Assembly: GCA_905478665.1 (NCBI GenBank)
Contig: CAJQJL010000130.1
Coordinates: 1-54,297 of the forward strand
Length of the DNA stretch: 54,297 nt
Direction of reading: 5' to 3'
Source: an uncultured Flavobacteriales bacterium
GTDB lineage: Bacteria > Bacteroidota > Bacteroidia > Flavobacteriales_D > Crocinitomicaceae
Of this stretch, positions 8,277-15,709 are shown in pieces (position 1 is the first letter of the stretch; the number at the start of each line of letters is the position of its first letter). The notes under the pieces were generated by a model. It was not told the DNA's origin. It worked only from the letters and a program-made list of their open reading frames with translations, and ran no database searches. A program made the position numbers and the translations under genes.

Positions 8277-8839
8277 TTGCTACTGTTCCACTTTTTCCCT
8301 ATTCGCTCTAATATACGATAAGTTCTCATTTTAGCATTTGCCTCTGTAATGCCATAAATTTCGGCAATTTCTTTGAAACTCAATTCCTGAAAAAATCGCA
8401 ATTCTATTAAATCAAGGTGATCACTTTCTAGGCCGTTAAGCATCTCAATCAATTGAGATTGATCATCCATTGACATATAGGTCGATACCTTTGCTTCCGA
8501 CGCGAGGTCTTGAATTCTGTTTTCATCAACAGCTACTGTGTAGTTTTTCTTTTGCTTTCTGAAGAACATCGAAACCTCATTTTGAGCAATTCGATAAAGC
8601 CAACTGCTGAATGGCAAACCACGATCTTCGTATTTGCTCAAGTTGGCCATTGCCTTAATAAACACCTGTTGAGTTACATCACCCGCTACATCTTCCATTC
8701 CTCCCAAACGCTTAAAACTAAATCTAAAAATTTGCTCGAAGTACCGATCGTATAACTCACCAAAATATACCTTGTCCTTTTTCGCCATAGCGACGATTTC
8801 AGACTCGGTCATGTTTTTGATATTTTGGCGTTTCTTCAA
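8273..8839 (-). CDS. ECF-type RNA polymerase sigma-70 factor
   Basis: The 188-residue sigma factor shows region 2 (FGELYDRYFEQIFRFSFKRLG, then DVTQQVFIKAMANL and LPFSSWLYRIAQNEV) and region 4 (ELRFFQELSFKEIAEIYGITEANAKMRTYRILERI), the helix-turn-helix that reads the -35 element. There is no region 1.1 or 3, as expected of the extracytoplasmic-function group. ATG 8839 is used; an in-frame ATG ten codons later (MTESEIV) is possible. It is followed directly by the small membrane protein gene, a candidate regulator. The target genes are not evident. Confidence 0.92.
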   Translation of the reverse strand: MKKRQNIKNMTESEIVAMAKKDKVYFGELYDRYFEQIFRFSFKRLGGMEDVAGDVTQQVFIKAMANLSKYEDRGLPFSSWLYRIAQNEVSMFFRKQKKNYTVAVDENRIQDLASEAKVSTYMSMDDQSQLIEMLNGLESDHLDLIELRFFQELSFKEIAEIYGITEANAKMRTYRILERIGKKWNSSK

Positions 8840-8922
8840 AGAAGGGGTTTTATAAATAGGTAATGTTGATTACTTGCAAAGTAACACGAATTCTTGAAAA
8901 GAATTTAGAAATGAAAATTTCA

Positions 8923-9609
8923 CTATGGATTGCTGAGTGAAACAGGAATGATTTTTCCATTCATCCATTGATCTGCTGTAAGCGCAAAATTGACAATGTA
9001 TTCAGCCATTTTTTCTGGAGAAACAGGTGCTTCATACCCCGGGAAAGCTTCTTCCAACATTTCCGTTTGAACAGCACCTAAGCAAAGGCAGTTTGTTTTA
9101 ATGTCAGTGTCCTTGTATTCTTCAGCAAAGAGTTCAGTAAAACTGCACAAGGCTGCTTTTGATGTCGAGTAGGCACTCAAACCCGGGAATTTCATACTCC
9201 CTTGGAATCCACCAACAGAACTGATGTTCACAATGTGCGCCTTTTTCATTTTTGCAACAGCGGCTTGGGTTGTTTCCATCACGCCAATAATATTCACGTT
9301 GTAACACCCTTCAAGATCTTCGCGTGTCAGTTCAGTAAATGGTTTATTTACCAACTTACCTGCATTGTTTATCAGAACATCGATGGAATCTATAGTCTGA
9401 AAGATCTCTTCACAGTGTGCTCGTACATTTGACTGATTTAAATCCAATGCATGGCATTCAACATTGGGATATTTCCCGAATGAGGCATTCATCTTTTCAA
9501 GATTCCGAGACAAAGCAAGAATTTTGTGTTCAGCATTTTGTGCGAGCAAGTCAACTACCGCCTTTCCAATACCTCTGCTGGCTCCGACAACAACGATTGT
9601 CTTAGGCAT
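8923..9609 (-). CDS. Short-chain dehydrogenase/reductase (SDR)
   Basis: The 228-residue classical SDR has VVVGASRGIGKAVVDLL as the Rossmann TGxxxGxG-type motif (residues 5-20), NNAG near residue 86, a catalytic Ser in NISSVGG, and the YxxxK pair in SAYSTSKAAL near residues 150-160. It starts inside the end of the upstream paaE-type gene (8-base overlap, 9602-9609), so it is the last gene of the minus-strand paaE operon. That context suggests a role in aromatic or acyl-CoA catabolism, but the substrate cannot be read from the sequence. Confidence 0.9.
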   Translation of the reverse strand: MPKTIVVVGASRGIGKAVVDLLAQNAEHKILALSRNLEKMNASFGKYPNVECHALDLNQSNVRAHCEEIFQTIDSIDVLINNAGKLVNKPFTELTREDLEGCYNVNIIGVMETTQAAVAKMKKAHIVNISSVGGFQGSMKFPGLSAYSTSKAALCSFTELFAEEYKDTDIKTNCLCLGAVQTEMLEEAFPGYEAPVSPEKMAEYIVNFALTADQWMNGKIIPVSLSNP

Positions 9610-10675
9610 CGTAGGAGATTGTTAGTTCTTCACTTGCTGGATGTGCTTGGCATGTAAGGACGTATCCTTCTTCGATATCTTTATCAGTAAGCGAATAGTT
9701 CATCGTCATTGTGGCCTTACCCTTCAATATTTTGGCTTTGCACGTACTGCATACACCACCTTTACACGAATAAGGAACGTCAATTCCTTCTTTGCTTGCT
9801 TTGTCAAGAACGCTTAATCCAGTTGAAGCCAATTCAAAAGTTTCTTCTTCATCGTCAAGGATGATTGTCACTTTAGATTTTCCTTTGAAATCGGAAGAAT
9901 CCCCCTTTTTATCTTCTGTTTTAAGAAGAACAGGCGTCGTGAATAGTTCAAACTTGATTTTTTCTTTGGCAACTCCAAATAATTCAAGAACTTCAGCTGT
10001 GTTCATTATCATTTGTTCTGGACCGCAGATAAAAAAGCAATCAGCTTTCAATAAATCTAAATCTGCTTTAACAATAGCTGAAAATGCCTCTTTGCTGATT
10101 TGACCTTTTTCGTGGTCTTCATGAGGAACATCACTCAAATAATACGTACACTTCGTTTGTTGAAGAGCATCTATTTCCTCCTTGAAAATTGTGGTTTCCA
10201 ACGACCTGTTTCCGTAAAAAAGGCGTAGATTTTTCCCTGACTCTTCACAGTCTTTGGCGATAGCCATAATAGGTGTAATTCCACTTCCTGCGGCAATTGC
10301 GACAATATTTCTAGCGTCTCTTGGAGCAATAAAGTTTCCTTCAGGTTTGGAGACTAAAATTTTCATTCCTACTTCGGCTGTTTGGTTGAACCAGGTAGAA
10401 ACTGTTCCGTTTTCGACTTGTTTGACAACAACAGCCAATGGTGTGTTTGTGCCAGAGCAAATTGAATAAGACCTTCTATATTCTTTACCCTCTAGTTCAA
10501 TGCTGAAGTTCAAATATTGTCCAGGAATGAAGGCGAAATTATCGGTCGTTGCGTCTAAAACAATTTTCACTGCTTCAGGTGTTACACGGTCAATTGCGAG
10601 AATCGCTACCTCACTAAATCCTTTAGGGGATTTTGATTTGTCCTTTTTTCCAAATATGTTTTTAAATAATGCCAT
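9602..10675 (-). CDS. paaE: PaaE-type ferredoxin:NAD(P)H oxidoreductase, copy 2
   Basis: The 357-residue protein combines an FAD-binding domain (YRRSYSICSGTN near residue 65), an NAD(P)-binding domain (AAGSGITPIMAIAKD and CGPEQMIM) and a C-terminal plant-type [2Fe-2S] ferredoxin domain. The cluster cysteines are CKGGVCSTCKAKI, then LTCQAHP. This is the architecture of PaaE, which passes electrons from NADPH to the PaaA diiron centre. It lies eight bases after a second PaaE-type gene, with an extra basic N-terminal stretch (FGKKDKSKSPKG). Because two copies exist, one may serve a different oxygenase; this one is the more distal of the two from paaA. Confidence 0.85.
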   Translation of the reverse strand: MALFKNIFGKKDKSKSPKGFSEVAILAIDRVTPEAVKIVLDATTDNFAFIPGQYLNFSIELEGKEYRRSYSICSGTNTPLAVVVKQVENGTVSTWFNQTAEVGMKILVSKPEGNFIAPRDARNIVAIAAGSGITPIMAIAKDCEESGKNLRLFYGNRSLETTIFKEEIDALQQTKCTYYLSDVPHEDHEKGQISKEAFSAIVKADLDLLKADCFFICGPEQMIMNTAEVLELFGVAKEKIKFELFTTPVLLKTEDKKGDSSDFKGKSKVTIILDDEEETFELASTGLSVLDKASKEGIDVPYSCKGGVCSTCKAKILKGKATMTMNYSLTDKDIEEGYVLTCQAHPASEELTISYDA

Positions 10676-10683
10676 AAGTTCTG

Positions 10684-11754
10684 TTATTCGTCAAATGAAA
10701 TGACAAGTTTGTCACTTGTTGGGTGAGATTGACAGGTTAAGATGAAACCTGCTGCTACTTCGTCTGGTTCCAATGCATAATTGACGTCCATGGAAGCTGT
10801 TCCTTCAAGAATTTTTCCTTTGCATGTACAACAAACACCTCCTTTACAAGCGAACGGTAAATCTGCACCAGCCGCTTGTGCTGCATCCAAAATATTTTGT
10901 CCATTAGAATCAAGGCTCAAATCATATGTGTCCCCGTCAACGATAATGGTAACGTTCGAATCGATTTGAGGCTGCTCGCTAACCTTTTCAAGGGGTTCGC
11001 TTTTTGCTGTAGGCGATGTAAATAATTCAAAATGTATTTTCGATGCATCAACCCCTTTAGCTATCATGCTGTCTTTAGCTTCAAGAATCATTGATTCTGG
11101 TCCACACAGATATACGGCATCCACCTCAGTGTTGCTTAAAAAGGCATCGTACAATTGTTCTACTTTTTCACCGTCAATCCGACCTTTTTGAATGTCGTTA
11201 CCCAAAGCTTCACGTGAGAATATATGTACGATACGTAATCGATCCATATGCTGATTTTTCAACGCTTCCAATTCCTCTCTGAAGATGACAGAAGCAAACC
11301 CTTTGTTTCCATAAAACAAGGTGACATCACTGTTGGGTTCGTTAATCAATGCTGATTTAGCAATGGAAAGCACAGGTGTGATACCACTTCCAGCAGCAAT
11401 AAGAACGTATGATTTTTTATTTTCTGGACTCGTTTCCAAAACGAAATTTCCAGTGGGCGTCATCACATCCATGCTCATTCCCTTTTCTAGAGACGAATTT
11501 GCGTAAGTTGAGAACTTACCTTCAGGAACTTGTTTTATCGCAACTCTCCATTCATTTTCATAAGGAGCTGAACAAAGCGAATACGACCGTCTAACTTCTT
11601 CTCCGTTAATGTCCGTTTTAAGCGTCAGATACTGACCAGAGACAAAAGCGTAGTCCTTTTGTAAATCCGAAGGAATGTCAAATGCAATTGAGACAGTATC
11701 TTCAGTTTCTTTCCTTACATCATTGATTATTAGAGAATGAAATTTAGGTGTCAT
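10684..11754 (-). CDS. paaE: PaaE-type ferredoxin:NAD(P)H oxidoreductase, copy 1
   Basis: The 356-residue protein has the same domain order as its neighbour: FAD site VRRSYSLCSAPYE, NAD(P) site AAGSGITPVLSIAKS and CGPESMILEAKD, then a [2Fe-2S] domain with CKGGVCCTCKGKI and LTCQSHP. It is the first gene of the minus-strand operon and diverges from paaA, with 128 bases between the two starts, so the two operons probably share a control region. In known systems PaaE is the reductase of the phenylacetyl-CoA 1,2-epoxidase. All cluster cysteines and nucleotide motifs are intact in both copies, so neither looks decayed. Confidence 0.87.
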   Translation of the reverse strand: MTPKFHSLIINDVRKETEDTVSIAFDIPSDLQKDYAFVSGQYLTLKTDINGEEVRRSYSLCSAPYENEWRVAIKQVPEGKFSTYANSSLEKGMSMDVMTPTGNFVLETSPENKKSYVLIAAGSGITPVLSIAKSALINEPNSDVTLFYGNKGFASVIFREELEALKNQHMDRLRIVHIFSREALGNDIQKGRIDGEKVEQLYDAFLSNTEVDAVYLCGPESMILEAKDSMIAKGVDASKIHFELFTSPTAKSEPLEKVSEQPQIDSNVTIIVDGDTYDLSLDSNGQNILDAAQAAGADLPFACKGGVCCTCKGKILEGTASMDVNYALEPDEVAAGFILTCQSHPTSDKLVISFDE

Positions 11755-11773
11755 GCTTCTATTTATTTGCCTG

Positions 11774-11781
11774 CAAAGTTA
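11774..11781 (-). promoter_or_regulatory. Candidate -7 box for the paaE operon
   Basis: On the minus strand the bases read TAACTTTG, a TAnnTTTG match 20 bases upstream of the ATG at 11754. No TTG is seen at the -33 distance. Confidence 0.45.
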
Positions 11782-11835
11782 CTCATTTTCTTAGTTAATT
11801 GAATGAATTGACAATCATGAATCTTGTATAACAAA

Positions 11836-11861
11836 TTGCTTATCGAATTTTAGTAAATTTG
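11836..11861 (+). promoter_or_regulatory. Candidate promoter for paaABCD
   Basis: TAAATTTG at 11854-11861 matches the -7 box. A TTG at 11836-11838 lies 15 bases upstream, shorter than the usual 17-23, so the -33 half is weak. The leader to ATG 11883 would be about 15 bases. Confidence 0.45.
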
Positions 11862-11882
11862 TGTGAGCTATTTTTAAAGCAA

Positions 11883-12830
11883 ATGACAGAACTAAATATT
11901 TCAATTCTTGAACAAAAATTTCAAGAAAAAATTGACAACGATATAAAGATCGAACCGCGTGATTGGATGCCAGATAATTACAGGCAAACATTGATTCGTC
12001 AGATCTCTCAGCATGCGCATTCTGAAGTGGTAGGAATGTTACCAGAAGGCAATTGGATTACACGTGCACCGAATTTACGTCGAAAGGCAGTTTTGTTAGC
12101 AAAAGTTCAGGATGAAGCGGGACATGGATTGTACCTATACAGTGCCACGGAAACACTAGGGGCAGATCGCGAACAAACCATTGATGATTTACATTCAGGA
12201 GTAGCAAAGTACTCTTCCATTTTCAATTACCCTACTGTTTCTTGGGCTGATATGGGAGCGATCGGATGGCTCGTCGACGGTGCAGCGATTATGAATCAAG
12301 TTCCGTTGTGCAGATGTTCTTACGGTCCTTATGCACGTGCGATGGTTCGTGTTTGTAAGGAAGAATCATTTCATCAACGACAAGGATTTGAGATCATGAC
12401 AACCTTGGCGAAAGGTTCTCCCGAACAAAAGGAAATGGCGCAAGATGCATTGAATCGTTTTTGGTGGCCTTCTTTAATGATGTTTGGTCCAAATGATGCA
12501 GAGTCAAAGCACACCGAGCAATCCATGAAATGGAAAATTAAGAGACACACGAATGACGAATTGCGTCAAATGTTTGTGGATGCAACGGTTCCACAGGCTG
12601 AGTTGATTGGCCTAACAATTCCAGACAAGGATTTGAAGTGGAACGAAGAGACTGGTCACTATGAATTCGGAGCAATTGATTGGGCTGAATTTTGGGAGGT
12701 TGTTAAAGGAAACGGACCGTGCAATAAAGATCGAATTGATACGCGACGAAGAGCAAAAGAAAAAGGTGCATGGGTGCGCGAAGCAGCAAATGCATATGCT
12801 GAGAAACGTCGTAAGCGAAAAGCATCATAA
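11883..12830 (+). CDS. paaA: Phenylacetyl-CoA epoxidase catalytic subunit PaaA
   Basis: The 315-residue protein starting [13 protein letters not shown] is PaaA, the ferritin-like diiron oxygenase subunit that epoxidises the ring of phenylacetyl-CoA. Iron-ligand motifs are visible: ExxH at Glu78-His81 in QDEAGHG, and ExxH at Glu161-His164 in EESFHQRQG. The surrounding blocks ([38 protein letters not shown] and NDAESKHT) are strongly family-like. An in-frame TTG at 11859 would lengthen it but overlaps the -7 box, so ATG 11883 is used. paaB follows 18 bases later. The length is typical (about 310-330). Confidence 0.97.
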   Translation: MTELNISILEQKFQEKIDNDIKIEPRDWMPDNYRQTLIRQISQHAHSEVVGMLPEGNWITRAPNLRRKAVLLAKVQDEAGHGLYLYSATETLGADREQTIDDLHSGVAKYSSIFNYPTVSWADMGAIGWLVDGAAIMNQVPLCRCSYGPYARAMVRVCKEESFHQRQGFEIMTTLAKGSPEQKEMAQDALNRFWWPSLMMFGPNDAESKHTEQSMKWKIKRHTNDELRQMFVDATVPQAELIGLTIPDKDLKWNEETGHYEFGAIDWAEFWEVVKGNGPCNKDRIDTRRRAKEKGAWVREAANAYAEKRRKRKAS

Positions 12831-12848
12831 CACTAGAATTTAAAGAAA

Positions 12849-13136
12849 ATGGCAAATAAAGAATGGCCTCTTTGGGAGGTTTTTATCAGAAGTAAGCAGG
12901 GCTTGAGTCACAAGCATGTTGGAAGTTTACGCGCAGCAGATGCTGACATGGCAATTGAAAACGCACGCGATGTATACACGCGAAGATCAGAAGGTGTGAG
13001 TATTTGGGTAGCTGAGTCAAACAACCTTTTTGCATCAAATCCAAACGATGCGGACTCATTGTATGAGCCATCAGATTCGAAAGTATACCGTCATCCCACT
13101 TTTTACGAAGTGCCAGATGGAATTGAACACATGTAA
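12849..13136 (+). CDS. paaB: Phenylacetyl-CoA epoxidase subunit PaaB
   Basis: The 95-residue protein reads EWPLWEVFIRSKQGLSHKHVG, LRAADADMAIENARDVYTRR and SIWVAESN, the conserved core of PaaB, a small non-catalytic subunit that bridges PaaAC heterodimers. The length matches the family. It sits between paaA and paaC with 18- and 12-base gaps, the canonical order. It probably depends on the shared transcript from the promoter before paaA. Confidence 0.96.
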   Translation: MANKEWPLWEVFIRSKQGLSHKHVGSLRAADADMAIENARDVYTRRSEGVSIWVAESNNLFASNPNDADSLYEPSDSKVYRHPTFYEVPDGIEHM

Positions 13137-13148
13137 ATTCGAAAGTGA

Positions 13149-13898
13149 ATGAATGCATTATTTGAATATTTAATTAGGCTCGGAGACGACAGCCTGATCA
13201 TTGGGCATCGACTTTCTGAGTGGTGTGGTCATGGACCTGTTTTGGAAGAGGATATCGCAATGACTAACTTATCGCTTGATTTTATTGGTCAAACGGCGTC
13301 TTTGTTAAAGTATGCTGGTGAAGTAGAAGGGAAGGGGAGAACAGAAGATGACCTTGCTTATCTTCGCTGTGACAGAGAGTATAAGAATATACTGTTGGTT
13401 GAACAGCCAAACGGCGATTTCGGAATGACTATGATGCGTCAGTTTCTTTTTGATGCCTATCGCAAATTACTTTTCGAAAGATTGGTGAATGCGAAGGACG
13501 AAACTATTGCGGCAATTGCTGAAAAGTCATTGAAAGAAACGAAGTATCATTTTAAACATTCATCTGAATGGATAATTCGTTTGGGCGATGGTACCGAAGA
13601 GTCAAATCGACGTGTTCAGGATTCTCTTGATACCTTGTGGAGATATACTTCTGAGTTGTTTTATACCGATGCTGTTGATGCAGAACTAATTGCTGCCGGA
13701 ACAATTCCTTCGATGGAAGGCTTGGAAGAAGATTGGGAGAAAAGTGTTGGAGAAGTGCTCTCTGAAGCAACCTTGACAATTCCAACCAATAACTGGAAAC
13801 AAGAGGGAGGAAGAAAAGGAATGCACTCAGAGCATTTGGGATATATATTAGCAGAATTGCAGTACATGCAACGCGCTTATCCAGGATTAGAATGGTAA
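13149..13898 (+). CDS. paaC: Phenylacetyl-CoA epoxidase structural subunit PaaC
   Basis: The 249-residue ferritin-like helical protein pairs with PaaA. Recognisable blocks are YLIRLGDDSLIIGHRLSEWCG, EEDIAMTNLSLDFIGQ, LAYLRCDREYKNILLVEQPNG and KYHFKHSSEWIIRLGDGT. PaaC is homologous to PaaA but acts as a scaffold; the density of iron-ligand motifs is lower here, as expected. Its 3' end overlaps paaD by seven bases (13892-13898), implying translational coupling. Confidence 0.96.
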   Translation: MNALFEYLIRLGDDSLIIGHRLSEWCGHGPVLEEDIAMTNLSLDFIGQTASLLKYAGEVEGKGRTEDDLAYLRCDREYKNILLVEQPNGDFGMTMMRQFLFDAYRKLLFERLVNAKDETIAAIAEKSLKETKYHFKHSSEWIIRLGDGTEESNRRVQDSLDTLWRYTSELFYTDAVDAELIAAGTIPSMEGLEEDWEKSVGEVLSEATLTIPTNNWKQEGGRKGMHSEHLGYILAELQYMQRAYPGLEW

Positions 13899-14377
13899 CA
13901 GAAAAACAAATATGGGCATATCTTGAGGAGGTCTTTGATCCTGAAGTTCCTGTATTGACGGTCGTTGATTTGGGCGTTGTGCAGAAAGTGGAACTTAAGG
14001 ATGATGGATGTAAAATCGTCATTACACCTACGTATAGTGGATGCCCTGCAATGAAACGAATCGAGGATGATATCCACGAAAAATTGGCAGAGAAGGGAAT
14101 AGAAAAAGTTGAAGTAGAACTTGTTCTTTCTCCAGCTTGGACAACAGATTGGATTACTGAAATCGGCAAGAAAAAATTGAAAGAATACGGTATTGCCCCA
14201 CCAGAAGATGAAGTGGATAAAAGTGTACTGTTTGCTGATCCTACGGTTGTTCCTTGCCCTAAATGTGATTCACGTAATACTAAATTGATTAGTCAATTTG
14301 GGAGCACAGCGTGCAAGGCCCATTATCAGTGCAACGATTGTCTGGAGCCGTTTGATTATTTCAAATGTCTTCGCTAA
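13892..14377 (+). CDS. paaD: PaaD/PaaJ-type protein, epoxidase maturation (MIP18 fold plus zinc ribbon)
   Basis: The 161-residue protein has an N-terminal MIP18/DUF59 domain (DPEVPVLTVVDLGVVQKVEL, then PTYSGCPAM with the conserved Cys). A C-terminal zinc ribbon has two CxxC pairs (CPKCDSRNTKLIS and YQCNDCLEPFDYFKC). This two-domain form is PaaD (also called PaaJ), thought to assist iron-sulfur or diiron assembly of the epoxidase. It is the last clear member of the plus-strand paa operon. No paaG, paaZ, paaK or other ring-cleavage genes appear in the window, so the rest of the pathway must be elsewhere. Confidence 0.93.
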   Translation: MVTEKQIWAYLEEVFDPEVPVLTVVDLGVVQKVELKDDGCKIVITPTYSGCPAMKRIEDDIHEKLAEKGIEKVEVELVLSPAWTTDWITEIGKKKLKEYGIAPPEDEVDKSVLFADPTVVPCPKCDSRNTKLISQFGSTACKAHYQCNDCLEPFDYFKCLR

Positions 14378-14390
14378 ACAGATCTAATTT

Positions 14391-14948
14391 GTGAAACGCC
14401 CAGTTGTTTCTGCATTCTTACTTACTTGCATTCTCTTTGCTTGTTCTTCTGATCCTATTGCAGAAATTTCAGTAGATGATGAGATTGAGCATTTTTCGCT
14501 AGAGGAAGTTATTGCAGAGGATAGCTTATTTTCAATTGGCGTACTAGCGAATATGAAGTCAACTCGATCGTTGAATGATTGGGCTTCTATTCAATACAGT
14601 GATTTACTTCGGTCTCGTTATTTAGTCGTGTCAAGCTTTAAGAAAAATGAAATCGACTTTGAAGATTTTCAGTCTTTTGCTAAACAAAAACTAGAAGCTT
14701 TTTGTGGGAGCAAAGAAATCATAAAGGAATCGTCACAGGTTGGGTTATCTATCAATGATCTTGACGCAATAGCAAAAGCTGTCGATATAAAAGAATATGG
14801 CTCGCCAAAACCATTGAGTTATTGGCTTTGCTGCATCAGTGGAAAGAAGGACGTCTACATTGTGAAGTTGTGGACGATCCATGAACGAAAAGAGTTCTTT
14901 GAGAAGGAGGCGAATGCAATTTTACGTTCCTTTAAAGAGTTGAATTAA
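14391..14948 (+). CDS. Putative lipoprotein of unknown function
   Basis: The 185-residue protein starts at GTG 14391. A short signal peptide ends in a lipobox-like ILFACSS (Cys near residue 18), so a lipidated, inner- or outer-membrane-attached protein is likely. The mature part is acidic and carries two Cys-containing segments (KLEAFCGSKE and YWLCCISGKKDVY). I recognise no family. It starts 14 bases after paaD and could ride on the paa transcript, but nothing ties it to phenylacetate. It converges on a membrane protein gene. Confidence 0.75.
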   Translation: MKRPVVSAFLLTCILFACSSDPIAEISVDDEIEHFSLEEVIAEDSLFSIGVLANMKSTRSLNDWASIQYSDLLRSRYLVVSSFKKNEIDFEDFQSFAKQKLEAFCGSKEIIKESSQVGLSINDLDAIAKAVDIKEYGSPKPLSYWLCCISGKKDVYIVKLWTIHERKEFFEKEANAILRSFKELN

Positions 14949-14970
14949 ACGCTTTGCTTTAATTGTCAAG
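14939..14970. terminator. AT-rich hairpin spanning two convergent stop codons
   Basis: AATTAAA and TTTAATT form a 7-bp stem around CGCTTTGC, extended by TTGA/TCAA past a 2-base bulge. It overlaps both stops. No T-run follows, so termination is weakly supported. Confidence 0.3.
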
Positions 14971-15642
14971 GAGTTCATCATTTGGAGGATTTGCTGTCAA
15001 TTCCCGTTGACGCTTTATTTCATTGGCAATATGCTTTCCTTGAAAGACGATATAAGCCAAAATTCCGTACCGCATAACAAGAACAATTGTGCTAGCGAAA
15101 CTCGTCATGATATATGATTCAGAAACTGTTGCGAATAGTGTAGTTGCCAAATACAAGGCCCCTCCAATAAAGTATGCCCATGCTTTCTTCTTCTTGAGTA
15201 AAAATACCGTGGAACTATATGTGGCAATAATGACTAAGTCAACGATTACGAGTACTAAAACTAATGGGTTTTGAAGATCGAATTCTGCCAATCCAAGTAA
15301 AATTAGTAACCCAATAGCAGCGAAAACAGCCAAAGTCGTAAAAACAGCAATCAATCCGCCAAAATCGTATCCTAGTTTGATTTTATTGACCGTTTTATAC
15401 TTCTTTCGATTTACTTTGATCTCCAATTTTCTGGGGCGTTCAACGGTGAACTTAACCGAAATTTTTCCAAGCTCTTCATCCTCAATGATTATTCCATCCA
15501 GCAATGAGCTTGGCAAGGAAATGACATGTACTAATCGCTCCTTATGATAAATCTGAACATTGCGATAACCCATTTCCCATGTAACAGAAAGGTATTCGCT
15601 TTTGTCTTTTGGTGAATAGTAGTTTTTCGAAAAGTTGCTCAT
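14959..15642 (-). CDS. Four-helix membrane protein of unknown function
   Basis: The 227-residue protein has an N-terminal soluble beta-rich region (about 1-105; VTWEMGYRNVQIYHKERLVHV and ISVKFTVERPRKLEIKVNRKK). Four hydrophobic helices follow (about 112-220, for example LIAVFTTLAVFAAIGLLILLG and IVLVMRYGILAYIVFQ), ending in a short polar tail. The soluble part resembles a small binding domain facing the cytoplasm. I do not recognise the family. It is monocistronic: pruA lies upstream in the same orientation but is separated by a terminator. Confidence 0.75.
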   Translation of the reverse strand: MSNFSKNYYSPKDKSEYLSVTWEMGYRNVQIYHKERLVHVISLPSSLLDGIIIEDEELGKISVKFTVERPRKLEIKVNRKKYKTVNKIKLGYDFGGLIAVFTTLAVFAAIGLLILLGLAEFDLQNPLVLVLVIVDLVIIATYSSTVFLLKKKKAWAYFIGGALYLATTLFATVSESYIMTSFASTIVLVMRYGILAYIVFQGKHIANEIKRQRELTANPPNDELLDN

Positions 15643-15661
15643 GGATTAAATTTGGTAGGAT

Positions 15662-15697
15662 AAAAAAAATGCCACGCTATTGCGCGGCATTTTAAAA
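15662..15697 (-). terminator. Rho-independent terminator after pruA
   Basis: On the minus strand AAAATGCC pairs with GGCATTTT, with an inner CGC/GCG pairing, and an unbroken run of eight T follows. It lies just past the pruA stop at 15710. Confidence 0.85.
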
Positions 15698-15709
15698 TAC
15701 ACGTATTTT

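Noticed and set aside
13552-14169. Minus-strand open frame of about 205 codons across paaC/paaD
   Set aside because: It overlaps two clearly recognised paa genes, shows Ser/Leu-rich antisense composition and has no family match.
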